This document shows positions 23,485 to 32,875 of a stretch of DNA of 64,000 nucleotides, piece by piece (the stretch's first letter is position 1; the number at the start of each line of letters is the position of its first letter). Position numbers and translations under genes: made by a program. The stretch lies in NCBI GenBank assembly GCA_022495995.1, contig JAFEMH010002556.1:267618-331617 (forward strand), written 5' to 3'. This stretch comes from Adenophora triphylla var. japonica. Taxonomy: Eukaryota > Streptophyta > Magnoliopsida > Asterales > Campanulaceae. The notes under the pieces are model-generated. The model worked only from the letters and a program-made list of their open reading frames with translations, was not told the origin of the DNA and did no database searches.

Positions 23485-23529
23485 GTTTAACAAAGTGCCG
23501 GTGCAGTTTACACCGGCACTTTGTTAAAC
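23485..23529. repeat. Perfect 19-bp hairpin in the Pack-MULE
   Basis: GTTTAACAAAGTGCCGGTG (23485-23503), a 7-base loop, then its exact reverse complement (23511-23529). Further CACTTTGTTA motifs continue to 23600, so the subterminal region is a field of inverted GTGCC / TAACAAAG units. Confidence 0.88.
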
Positions 23530-23621
23530 TGCACGCTCTTTTCACTGGCACTTTGTTACACATGCACTGGCACTTTGTCACACTGGCACTTTGTTAAACT
23601 GAAACTGGCACAAACGGGAAA

Positions 23622-23679
23622 ACACAAAACACGTTTTTTCTAAGTGCCAGAAAAAATGCGTTTTTTATAAGACCAACTC
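23622..23679 (-). repeat. Right inverted terminal region of Pack-MULE
   Basis: Contains AACACGTTTTTT and AAAAAATGCGTTTTTTATAAG, the reverse complement of the left end blocks at 12250-12300. Confidence 0.8.
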
Positions 23680-23688
23680 CTTGTTATC
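23680..23688. repeat. Right target-site duplication of Pack-MULE
   Basis: CTTGTTATC, identical to 12236-12244 although 11.4 kb apart. Confidence 0.88.
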
Positions 23689-23956
23689 TGATATTAGTTT
23701 ATATATTGGAGATAAAGAGTTTTAATTCTGTTAAATATATGTGTTAGTCAATTTATAGATCAATTATAGCCTTAAGTGACATTTTACCTATTATTAACAA
23801 ACTAAAAACCTATTTTTTTAAAAAAATGAAACTATAAATTCAAATAACTTTGTCCTCATTTCATTTTTGTATTAATCTCATTTTACTACCCCATGGTTTA
23901 TATATTGTATCACTTAGGACTTAGGAGCTTGATGTTTCATTTTCTCATTTTAAAGC

Positions 23957-25248
23957 GGGCAAATTGCATTTTAGTTAACTGGGGTTGTCTAGATGTTTCA
24001 ATTGGTTATCGAATTTGCATTTGTTACAAATTGGTTATTGAGTTTGTCTTTTGTTGCAATCAGGTGTAATTTTGGATAAACCGTTAAAAATCTAACGAAA
24101 AGCATAACATGTGCCGCTCACGTGAGTTAATTAGGGATATTTTGGTCTTTTCCATGGAATGGAAAAGACAATTTCCTCTCAACTATCTCTCTCTAAATTT
24201 CTCTCTCAATATGTCTACCGTCTCTAAATTTTAATCTATTTCTTCTACATCTTAACCCTAAATCTTCTATATCTCTCACAACTATGTTTAATTCTCTCAA
24301 TTTCTAATTTCAGTTATGAATCTCTAGCCAGTTCATAACAATCGTCGGCTACCATACTTCAAACTCCGACCGGTATCCTCGTCTCATCTATTTAAACTCC
24401 GGCCAAGTCAAAATTAGATTATTCCCTCCGTTCCCTGCTTTGCTCTCAAAATACCCGACTTATAGCCTTCTCTAGTTAACATCTAAAGCTTATTCACACA
24501 AATCTAGCGAATTCTTCTTGTCTCCATCCAATCTGCTCCAGTCTATACTCCAAAATGGCAACTGCAACTCTGGCAGTCTTTTCTAGGCTGCAATCTGAAT
24601 TATGAAGTGGCTGCAGTGTTTGAATTAAAATCAATGATGCTCGCGCACACACACACACGAACCCGCACACAAATGCAAATGTTGTCAGCCATCAAAATCA
24701 AACAACAACATTTCAGATCGGATTTTGAAATCAGATATGGGAGGAGGGAGTGATGACGTGGGCTTGTCACCATGAAGCCTTTGAGCTTCACAACTAGATC
24801 GCTTCGCTTTTTTTTCACATTTAGGAGGAGGGGTTGTATTTAGGGACAAAGAAGATGGGGAGGAGCATGGAGGAAGCTGGGGTAGTAGTGGTGGCGGCGG
24901 CGGGGGGAGCCGAGGGTGAGAGACGACATGGATGAAAAGGAAGAGGGAGAGTGTGTGTAGAAGATAGAAAGATAGAGAGCGGGAGAAAGATGAAGATGAG
25001 GCGATGGTGGAAGGAGAAAGAAGTGTCTTTTTCTGGTCTTCTCATTCCATGGAAAAGACCAAAATACCCCCAAGTAACTCACGTGAGAAGCACATGTTAT
25101 GCTATTCGTTAGATTTTTAACGGTTCATCCAAAATTACATCTGATTGCAACAAAAAGACAAACTCAATAACCAACTTGTAACAAATGAAAATTTGATAAC
25201 CAATTGAAACATCTCAACAAACTCAGATAACTAAAATGCAATTTGCCC
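23957..25248. mobile_element. Non-autonomous MULE with about 200-bp inverted terminal repeats
   Basis: Left end GGGCAAATTGCATTTTAGTTA and right end, its near reverse complement, close 1292 bp. The 9-bp TTTTAAAGC flanks both sides (23948-23956 and 25249-25257). The inverted repeats extend to about 24170 on the left and from about 25040 on the right, and share ACATGTGC..CACGTGAG and the TTCCATGGAA palindrome region. The interior (24180-25035) is not AT-rich and may be a captured sequence, but no open frame there is convincing and no transposase is present. Confidence 0.9.
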
Positions 25249-25281
25249 TTTTAAAGCCTAGACTTGTATTTTTGAATCAAA
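25243..25281. repeat. 39-bp direct repeat, left of Helitron
   Basis: Identical to 31143-31181. It includes the last 6 bp of the MULE, the MULE target duplication and 24 bp of flank. It ends exactly where the Helitron CTAG begins. Confidence 0.93.
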
Positions 25282-25308
25282 CTAGCTATACTCCCGTGCG
25301 ATGCACGG
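25282..25308 (-). other. Helitron 3' terminus: hairpin plus CTAG
   Basis: On the minus strand, CCGTGC-ATC-GCACGG (25308-25294) is followed by eight bases and CTAG (25285-25282). In Helitrons this hairpin acts as the rolling-circle transposition stop signal. Confidence 0.85.
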
Positions 25309-25415
25309 CGAATAATTTGTAATAATCATATTCAAAATTTGTAAATAAAGAAAAGGATATGGACTACAAAAAAATATATTACAAACCAAAGTTTACGTAT
25401 ATCTCCATGTATAAT

Positions 25416-26640
25416 TTACAATAATAAAAATACAAACTCAAATGTTATTAAATATTTCCTTAAGAACACATCAATTGTGTGATTAGCAAATGATGCAGAA
25501 CAATCGTCATTACATATCAAGATCTTCAAACCATCTGGATTTGTGACTCTTGATAGTGCCACATGTAATTACCCATGACAAAAAATGACAAAAAACTGGC
25601 TTCTTCAACAATAAACCAACAACGGACAATGATTGCCCTGACTTTTATTAATAGTCATGACACATGAAACCATCAACGAAAATTGTCTTCTTTCAAATCG
25701 AAAAGGGATCCTTGTATCAGACGGAGTTAACGACATTCTTGGGGTTGACACTTTTTTTCTTGCATCACGATTGGAAAGCACTTCCCCCTTCCAGGACATG
25801 ATTTTCAAGTCTTGTAATAACTAAACGTGTTCCATTACACAATCCAAGAGACGAATCAATATTACGGAGCAACATTACCAGAGTTTCAACTTTCAAGTGC
25901 AATGAATGATTAGGTAGCTCAGAAATGGAGATGTTATTGATAAACTCAGGAGTATGCAAATCGGTTAAGAAATTAACATTTTGGTCAGAATAGCAAGATA
26001 TATCAGAGCTCAAATACGTCCTCCCTGAATCTTGATTTAGAGACACAATATACTCATTAACAACATTCACCACGTCCAATGATGGTTCCAAAATCGTTCG
26101 TTCCTCCCAAATAAGCAAAATCGTTCCGTCCACATAAATATTCACCATATATTTTCTCAACAATTCCATGGATGGGATCATTATACTCTTTAACTAAGAA
26201 CTTACTCGAGATATCAATGTAAGCAACGTCATCATTTGGCTCATTTATTTTTTCATTCCCAATTTTTGCTATCCACTCATCAAACTCTTTCACCGACTCA
26301 GAACACAAACTTCCATCCAAACCTTGCAACCTCATATTCTTTGTCAACCTCAAAATTGTACAATGGCTCCATAAATATGATGAATTAATTGATGCATGAA
26401 CAATATCAGATCTACTCCCCTTAGGTATAGCAGGTAAAATTTGCCTAAAATCGCAAAAAAAAAAAAAAAACAATAGTTTTCCCATCAAATGGGTAATCAT
26501 CCATTCTTCCATCAACTACTCTCATTATGTCCCTCGTACTTTTATCCAAAGCTTCGAAACAATGCTTATGCATCATTGGTGCATCATCCCAAATAATCAG
26601 TTATTCTAAAAATAAATATTATTACATACTTGTTTGGAAA
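25416..26640 (-). pseudogene. Helitron helicase (Pif1-like) C-terminal part, decayed
   Basis: Helicase motifs appear in order on the minus strand: DDAPMMHKHCFEALDKS (Walker B region, about 26600-26550; usually DEAP), FRQILPAIPKGSRSDIV (about 26450), SHCTILRLTKNMRL (about 26350), LCNGTRLVITRL (about 25840), RRQFSLMVSCVMTINKSQG (about 25690-25630) and ALSRVTNPDGLKILI (about 25560), with a stop at 25418-25416. Several frame changes separate these pieces. A run of about 16 T replaces part of the segment before FRQIL, giving a poly-Phe stretch. The Walker A region and the Rep nuclease are not found. A functional protein would unwind DNA during rolling-circle transposition; this one cannot. Confidence 0.9.
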
Positions 26641-27880
26641 CAATTTGAAAGTATTATATACAAACCTAACCCAATCAACATTTCATTGTCATAAAATTAT
26701 TATTACAAATTGAAACAATTACTAAATTAGTCATATTATTTATTGGGCTATATTATTCTATATCATAATAAGTATTACCTTTTTTATTATATTTACAACT
26801 CTACATTCTACTCCATCATTAATATTATATTAATATATATTTTTTTCATCTTCATGATTTCACATAATTTTTATAGGTTAGAGAAAGTATTTTACGGGTA
26901 CAATTTAATCAAATTGGATTATCAAATCTTTGAAGGTAATTATTTCCTCTTCACATTTGTCAAACATATGACAAAATCACTACACTCCTCTTTCCTCCTT
27001 CCCCATTTACAACATTACCACACCTCCCAACCCAATTGTAAGCCCTTAAATAAGCATAAATTATCATCATAAAATTTGGACAAATATCCTCTTATCCAAA
27101 GAAAACAATGAAAATTGTGAAATACTGAGTATCTCATTTGCAGATTGGTCAAACTTAAGTCTACACTTTATAAGATACATAACATTTAATAGTTCCATTT
27201 TTTACGTTCTTACTTTTCCTTTATTTCTTTATTTTTCTTTGATAATTTTTCGTTTTTCACACAAATATATTGTTATTTTTCGACATTAAAATAAAAACAT
27301 TGTTGTTCCAATCAAAAGATTGGCACAAATTGAATCATGGGCAACTAAACAACTTGAATAGCATGGGTCACAAATATAAAGCCGATATGTGACGATTGTT
27401 GCCTTGTTTGAATTGATGATTATTTTTTTCAAAGTGAAGATGCAAATAATGGTATTGATATTTGTATGAGCCATCGGTAATGGTGGGTAGTTATTGTGAA
27501 TAATGACAATGATATAAAATTGCAAATGGTAATCGGGAAAAAAAATCTTAATCTACACTCTACAACAATCAAAAAGCAAGATCAATAAAAAATAGAGAAC
27601 AAAAATAAAATAAAATCCAAACACTTTTCATTAACCAATTATAATCATGATATTGAAATTTAGAGTGAGCCTACGACCTATGTGTAGTGTTATATTTTTT
27701 TTAACCCGTGAATGAAATCAAGTTTGTAGTTTGCTAATAAAAACATTATTAATTTCGTGCAATGTCATTATCCACATTCTCATCATTCAAAAAGAAACTC
27801 TAATATTGACATTACATTCACTTTCGTTGGATAAAATCAATCCACTTTATTTGTACTTATCTCCCAAATTAAATTTCCAA
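26641..27880. other. AT-rich Helitron interior, nothing recognised
   Basis: No domain-bearing frame on either strand. Short open frames here are AT-rich and lack recognisable motifs. Confidence 0.55.
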
Positions 27881-28045
27881 TTTATTATTAGCAACTACAA
27901 TTAAGCCCATGATTAAATGATTATTTTCATTTCTTTAAATAACGCCAATCATTCATTATCCAAATTTATTATTAGCGACCACAATTAAGCCCATGATTAA
28001 ATGATTATTTTCATTTCTTTAAATAACGCCAATCATTCATTATCC
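27881..28045. repeat. Two-copy tandem duplication, unit about 84 bp
   Basis: TTTATTATTAGC(A/G)AC through CATTCATTATCC occurs at 27881 and again at 27965 with very few differences, so the duplication is recent. Confidence 0.9.
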
Positions 28046-28408
28046 ATGTGATTATTTGTTCCAAACAACCCACACAACTATTATTAATAGGAAATATTAT
28101 CTCAAAATTTTAAAAATTGAATTTACCATCTATAATTAGATAGAACGTAATCCATATACAAATTTGCACTATCAATTTAAAAAAAAAAAAAAAAAAGAAA
28201 TTTCACTATAACATATAGTAATAGGTGTCACACACAAAAAAAAAAAAAAAAAAAAACCATATGGTAATAAAAAAGAGATCACTTGACTAAATTAATTTTG
28301 TTCCGACTTTTTTGTAAATAAATTTTGATAGAATTTGTTAAGTCATTCTCATTTTTAATTTTCCCAACTTCTCTTTAATTTTCCTAACTTCTCTTTACTT
28401 CCCGTATA

Positions 28409-28920
28409 CTCCCTCCGTCTCGATAGAAATTACACACTTAAGGCTCGTTTGGTAAGCCGATAGGATTAGCCTGTATTAATAGTGAGAGAATTATTAATCA
28501 GGGGATTAATAATACCACCCTTTTTTTGGGTTTAATAAGAAGGGGATAAGAGGGGATAAGATGTTATTATCCAGGTTGTTAGAAATAATACAGTGGTTGC
28601 ATTTAATTTATCAAACACCAAATTTATTGAATTAATAATCCTATTCAGCCTAAGAAAGACTATCAAACGGCCCCTTACTGTTTACGCGTGAATTAAGAAA
28701 AAAAATAATGATATAAATGTTGTGAGTATGAAAAGTGAGGTTGAAGAGAGAAAGTGGGGTAGGAAATAGTGATTTAATTGGTGTTGTGAGTATAAAAGTA
28801 AAGTAGGAGAGAGAATTAGTGGTTGGAATAGTAAAGATTCTTTGCTATTTTAGGAAGTGTGCAATTTGTAATGGGACGCCCAATGAGAAAAGTGTGCAAT
28901 TTGTAACGGGACGGAAGAAG
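28409..28920. mobile_element. Stowaway-type MITE with a nested Tourist-like MITE
   Basis: Begins CTCCCTCCGTCTC and ends GGGACGGAAGAAG, flanked by TA on both sides (28407-28408, 28921-28922). Its body is split by the element at 28441-28674. Confidence 0.85.
28441..28674. mobile_element. Tourist-like MITE (PIF/Harbinger type)
   Basis: Ends AGGCTCGTTTGGTA and TATCAAACGGCCCC are inverted repeats. The flanks are TTA on both sides (28438-28440, 28675-28677), the Harbinger-type target duplication. It lies inside a Stowaway element. Confidence 0.82.
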
Positions 28921-29116
28921 TATTATTTTTTCGCATACAATATATTTCCAAAAAAAAAAAAGTCACATGATGATGTATCATACGCACAATACCAGTACAT
29001 AGCACATGTATACAATTTATGCATAAAATTGTTACTTAAAATAATTTGGTTTGTCTTGTATCATATGCACAATACCAGTACATAGCCCATCATCATTTGA
29101 TTTTTTTAAAAAAATA

Positions 29117-29400
29117 CTCCTTCCGTCCCACCTCACTTGACACCCAAGAGGTGGGCACAAGAACTAAGAAAAAAGAATAAAATAAAAAAAAATGTGTGGT
29201 AAAAAATGAAGAGAGAAAATGAGTGGGATAAATAGTAGTGTTGGTTGAATAAATTGAGTGGTGGAAAATGAAGAGAGAGAATGAGTGATGGGGTCCATCT
29301 AATATAAAAATATAAAAAGTAGGCTATTTTTGGAAGGTGTCAAGTGAGCTGGGACGATCCAAAATAGAAATAAGTGTCAAGTGAACTGGGTGGAAGGGAG
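29117..29400. mobile_element. Stowaway-type MITE
   Basis: CTCCTTCCGTCCCACCTCACTTG at the left and an inverted, partly decayed end (CAAGTGAACTGGGTGGAAGGGAG) at the right, with TA flanks. It also holds an inner copy of the CAAGTGAGCTGGGACG end. Confidence 0.85.
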
Positions 29401-29554
29401 TATTATATTTGTCCAGAGACATGCCTCTCTTTTCCATTCCTTACAAAAACAAAAAATCGTATACTAATCCAATAAATTTCAACTCAAAATGAATTGGAAG
29501 AATTCCAAATTCCCCCTACGTCTTCGCTTTCTTCTTAATGTACAACACTATATA

Positions 29555-29794
29555 CTCCCTCCGTCCCAAAATATTTGTCTCATTTGATTTTTTTGTTGAA
29601 CTTTGATCACAAATATATGACAATTTAATTATGTTCATGAAATTCTAAAAATTTCTATTGATTAACCATTAATAATATTATCAACAACAACTTTTAGAAT
29701 TTCATGAACATGATTAATCTCTCATAAATTTGTGATCAAAGTTCAACAAAAAAGTCAAATGGGACAAACATTTTAAATTTTAAAACGGAGAAAG
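29555..29794. mobile_element. Fold-back Stowaway-like MITE, near-complete hairpin
   Basis: CTCCCTCCGTCCCAAAATATTTG at the left and an inverted end (AAACGGAGAAAG) at the right, TA flanks. Inverted arms of about 100 bp (TTTGTTGAACTTTGATCACA against TGTGATCAAAGTTCAACAAA) leave only a short loop, so a transcript would form one long hairpin. Confidence 0.88.
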
Positions 29795-29845
29795 TATAAA
29801 ACTTGTTGTTTCATCTATTAAGCATTAAATTTTCCTTCCATCATA

Positions 29846-30112
29846 CTCCCTCCGTCCCATAGAACATTACCCCTTTTGCTATTTTGGGCGTCCCTCTTTA
29901 AAGTCCCACTTTCCTAAAAAGGAAACCTTAAATCACTATTCTCTTCACTCATTCTCTCTCCTACATTATTTTAATACTCACAACACCATTATAATTTACT
30001 ATTCTCTCCACTCATTCTCTCTCCTCCCACTCACAACACCTACTTTAATAACATTATTCCTTATTTTCCGTTCTCAATAGTAAACGTGTAATGTTCTATG
30101 GGACGGAGGGAG
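29846..30112. mobile_element. Stowaway-type MITE
   Basis: CTCCCTCCGTCCCATAGAACATTAC at the left, GTAATGTTCTATGGGACGGAGGGAG at the right (inverted), TA on both sides. Ends are perfect over about 20 bp. Confidence 0.93.
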
Positions 30113-30114
30113 TA

Positions 30115-31142
30115 TATTTTTCCATAAATATGCTAATTTCCTAGTTAAAAAATTTCAAAAATTATATTATCAAGCCTAAAATATACCTTCTTCATATTTA
30201 TCTAATTTTCTCTCCCCCCCCCCCTCTCTCTCTCTCCATCTCTACACTGCAGCCCACTATCTCCAAACGCCACCTTCTCCCGCACCGTTATTCACACCCA
30301 CGAAGACACATCTACAACCCCCGTTCCGCCACACCTTAACCCACCCGCTCCAACTGGCCAAAGCCTTTTTTACCCCATTGGCACTTCTAGATCGGGTTCT
30401 AGATCTTACAAATCATCTACCCATCCCTTTCACGGCAATCATCCTTTTTTTCCGGCAGGGGTACGACTTCACCTTCTTCTATCCGCCTCGTGCACAGCCT
30501 GTCCAACGCTTCCAGTGGCGCCACCATTCTTCAACCTCCCACCTCTCCTCGATCCTCTCGCCGTCCACACCACCCGGCTGTATTCTGGGTTTGAGTATGT
30601 TGGTGATAATGGGTTAGTGTGTCTTCTGATTTTTGTGTGTGTTTTGTTTGTAGATCTTGATGTAATTTTCTCCTCTTTATGTCTGGGCTTTTTTCTTGAT
30701 TGCCTTGACCACTTCTTATCTCCCTTTCCAAAGCTTCATCGATTCTGGTAGCAACCTGTGTCCTCTGTACTCAGATCTCCCTCGCTCTCAAGAAATGCGG
30801 AGAAGGCGTCATCGGTCTTGATAATTTCAGAAGATGATGAGGAGAAATAGGGTAGTGGGTGGGATTCATTTTTGTTAGTTTTGAATTTCAAAGCTAGCTG
30901 TAAATGAAGATAAAGAAAGAAATGGGGAATAAATAAATGTGTTGGGGAGTAGACATCCGTACAATTGTCAAAGTTGTACATCCATGTGTTATTTTCTTTG
31001 CCAAATGGAGCACATGCACACATCAACATGTATATTTTCATTGTGTACTATATTTTTGTCTTATTTAACCAATAAAAAATTGACAGATTTACCCTTGATT
31101 GGAGAGAAATTTACGACAATCTTCTTTTTATATAGTTATAGA
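30115..31142. other. Helitron 5' region with CT-rich tract and possible captured fragment
   Basis: A CCCCCCCC(CT)n tract lies at 30209-30239. From about 30240 to 30760 base composition rises to gene-like GC content, and + strand frames of 78-79 codons overlap there. The segment could be a captured host gene piece, common in Helitrons, but I recognise no domain and no clear splice sites. Confidence 0.35.
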
Positions 31143-31181
31143 TTGCCCTTTTAAAGCCTAGACTTGTATTTTTGAATCAAA
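31143..31181. repeat. 39-bp direct repeat, right of Helitron
   Basis: Exact copy of 25243-25281, starting immediately after the putative Helitron 5' end. Confidence 0.93.
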
Positions 31182-31242
31182 TTGAGTCTAGACGAGAATT
31201 TCGTTAAATTTAAATGAAAAGTTGAAATATGGCATCCAACTA

Positions 31243-31484
31243 CTCTAATCGTCCCATAATAAGATTCGTAGTTTAAATTTGTACGAAAGTTAAGAAAAAG
31301 TAATGTTGTGAGTATAAAAAGTAAAGTAAAAGATAGAAAGTTGGTAGGGAATATTAATTGAGTTGTTATTGTTATTGTAGCAAGTGAGCCATATTGTTCA
31401 TTTTAATGAATAAATCAACTGAAAATCTTATTTTGGGGCAAACCAAAAACAAAAATAAAAATTTTTATTATGTGACATAGAGAG
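31243..31484. mobile_element. Degenerate Stowaway-like MITE
   Basis: TA plus CTCTAATCGTCCCATAATAAGATT at the left and a weak inverted counterpart (AATCTTATTTTGGGGC, then ATGTGACATAGAGAG-TA) at the right. The middle shares the TGTTGTGAGTATAAAA motif of the other MITEs. Confidence 0.6.
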
Positions 31485-31720
31485 TATTATTTTCTATTGG
31501 GGTTTTTGGTTTTCTGACATTGCTAATGATAATGCCTAATCGACAACATTGAATCATGTGAAAGTGATCGGAGAGTTCTAAAAAATATCATAATATTTGA
31601 GAAGTTCATTATTCACCTTATTTTGTTATAGATTCATTATTATATTCACATATGAGTAAATATAATAATACTGACAAAACTGTTAAATTTGTTACCGTAC
31701 TTGGGTTCACCTACAAATTT

Positions 31721-32150
31721 CACTACAAGAAAACTGTCATTTAGCGACGAATTTTAGCGACGGACACAATTCCGTCGCTAATAGCGACGGATTAGCGAGA
31801 AAATAGTGAGGGATAAAAAATAAAAAAAATAAAGCTGAAAACGACAACTTTAACGACGGATTTAACGACGGACAATATTCCCTCACTATTTTGTCGTAAA
31901 AGTGGCGCCAAAAAATTACGCCTTTTTTACCGACGGATTAGCGAAGGATTGCAAATTTTTTTTACCGACGGATGTATTTCGTCGCTTTAGAATTAAAAAA
32001 TAAAAAAAATCATTTTCATTTAGCGACGGATTAACGATGGATTGTAAAAAAAATTTACCGACGGATGTTTGTCGTCGCTATAGAATTGAAAAATAAAAAT
32101 AAAATATTTCATTTTCATTTAGCGACGGATTAGTGAAGGATAAGCGACGA
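31721..32150. repeat. CACTA-1 left subterminal repeat field
   Basis: More than a dozen TAGCGACGGA / TTTAGCGACGG / CCGTCGCTAA units in both orientations. In CACTA elements such subterminal repeats are transposase-binding sites (family knowledge). Confidence 0.88.
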
Positions 32151-32366
32151 TTTTTTTTTTTTTTTTTTTTTTTTTATATATATATACAAATTTCCAATGC
32201 ATGTTTATTAATACCTAATTGTTAAGTTTACCTCAAATATAAATGAAGGCTAAATATGATAAAAATATGTGACATTCTTAAAATGTTAATAAGTTAATTA
32301 TATTATTTAATTGTAATTTATATTTTTAAAATGAATATATATCTTTTGAAGAGTGAATATCAAATA

Positions 32367-32607
32367 CTCCCTCCGTTTCAGTAAGGTTGTTACATAAGGG
32401 TTGAAGCACGTAAATTAAGAAAGGGAAATAATGAGTGGTTGTGAGGAAGAGAGAGAATGAGTGAAGAATAATGAGTGGTTGTGAGGAAGAGAGAGAATGA
32501 GTGGAGAATTATAAAAATAATAAAAAGTTTCCTTTTTGGGTAATGTTGCAACTTAAGTGAAATGCCGAAAATGGCAAAATGTTACAACCTTAGCGGAACG
32601 GAGGGAG
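32367..32607. mobile_element. Stowaway-type MITE inside CACTA-1
   Basis: CTCCCTCCGTTTCAGTAAGGTTG and an inverted CAACCTTAGCGGAACGGAGGGAG end, TA on both sides. An inner GAATGAGTG..GGTTGTGAGGAAGAGAGA unit of about 38 bp is duplicated. Confidence 0.92.
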
Positions 32608-32875
32608 TATTAATTTTATAAAGTATAAATTATTTGAATTCATATTTTATTTGGAATATAGTGTATAGGGTATATGAATGGTATATTGAATATTGAGTAT
32701 ACATGGTGTATAAAATTTCAATACTAAAAAATGTCCAAAATATTTATTTATATTCATAAAAATTAAAAAAAAACTATACATCTATAAATAAAAATTAAAG
32801 AATTTTACCCGTCTCTGATTTCTTTATTATACTTTCATTTGTTTATTTTTTTCTAACTTTTTTTATATAACATTT

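Larger units (their letters stand above)
12245..23679. mobile_element. Pack-MULE-like DNA transposon interrupted by a Tat retrotransposon
   Basis: The segment is bounded by identical 9-bp CTTGTTATC repeats. Its inverted ends share AAAAAACGCATTTTTT and AAAAAACGTGTTTT on opposite strands. Removing the nested Tat element and its 5-bp duplication leaves about 1.5 kb. The interior has no transposase but does have a GC-richer coding-like fragment, a 364-bp tandem duplication and a minisatellite. Non-autonomous MULEs that carry gene pieces are called Pack-MULEs, and this fits. The outermost 10 bp of the two ends match poorly, so the exact terminal base rests mainly on the duplication. Confidence 0.82.
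25282..31142 (-). mobile_element. Helitron, minus strand, about 5.9 kb including nested MITEs
   Basis: Read on the minus strand, the 3' end is a CCGTGC/GCACGG hairpin, eight bases and then CTAG, the Helitron terminator form. The candidate 5' end at 31142 starts TCTATAACTATATAAA. The insertion point is A/T on both sides, as Helitrons require. A decayed Helitron-type helicase lies near the 3' end. Rep and the rest of the protein are not visible; the middle is AT-rich with at least five MITEs. The 5' boundary rests on the TC start and on the flanking direct repeat; it is less secure than the 3' end. Confidence 0.72.
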
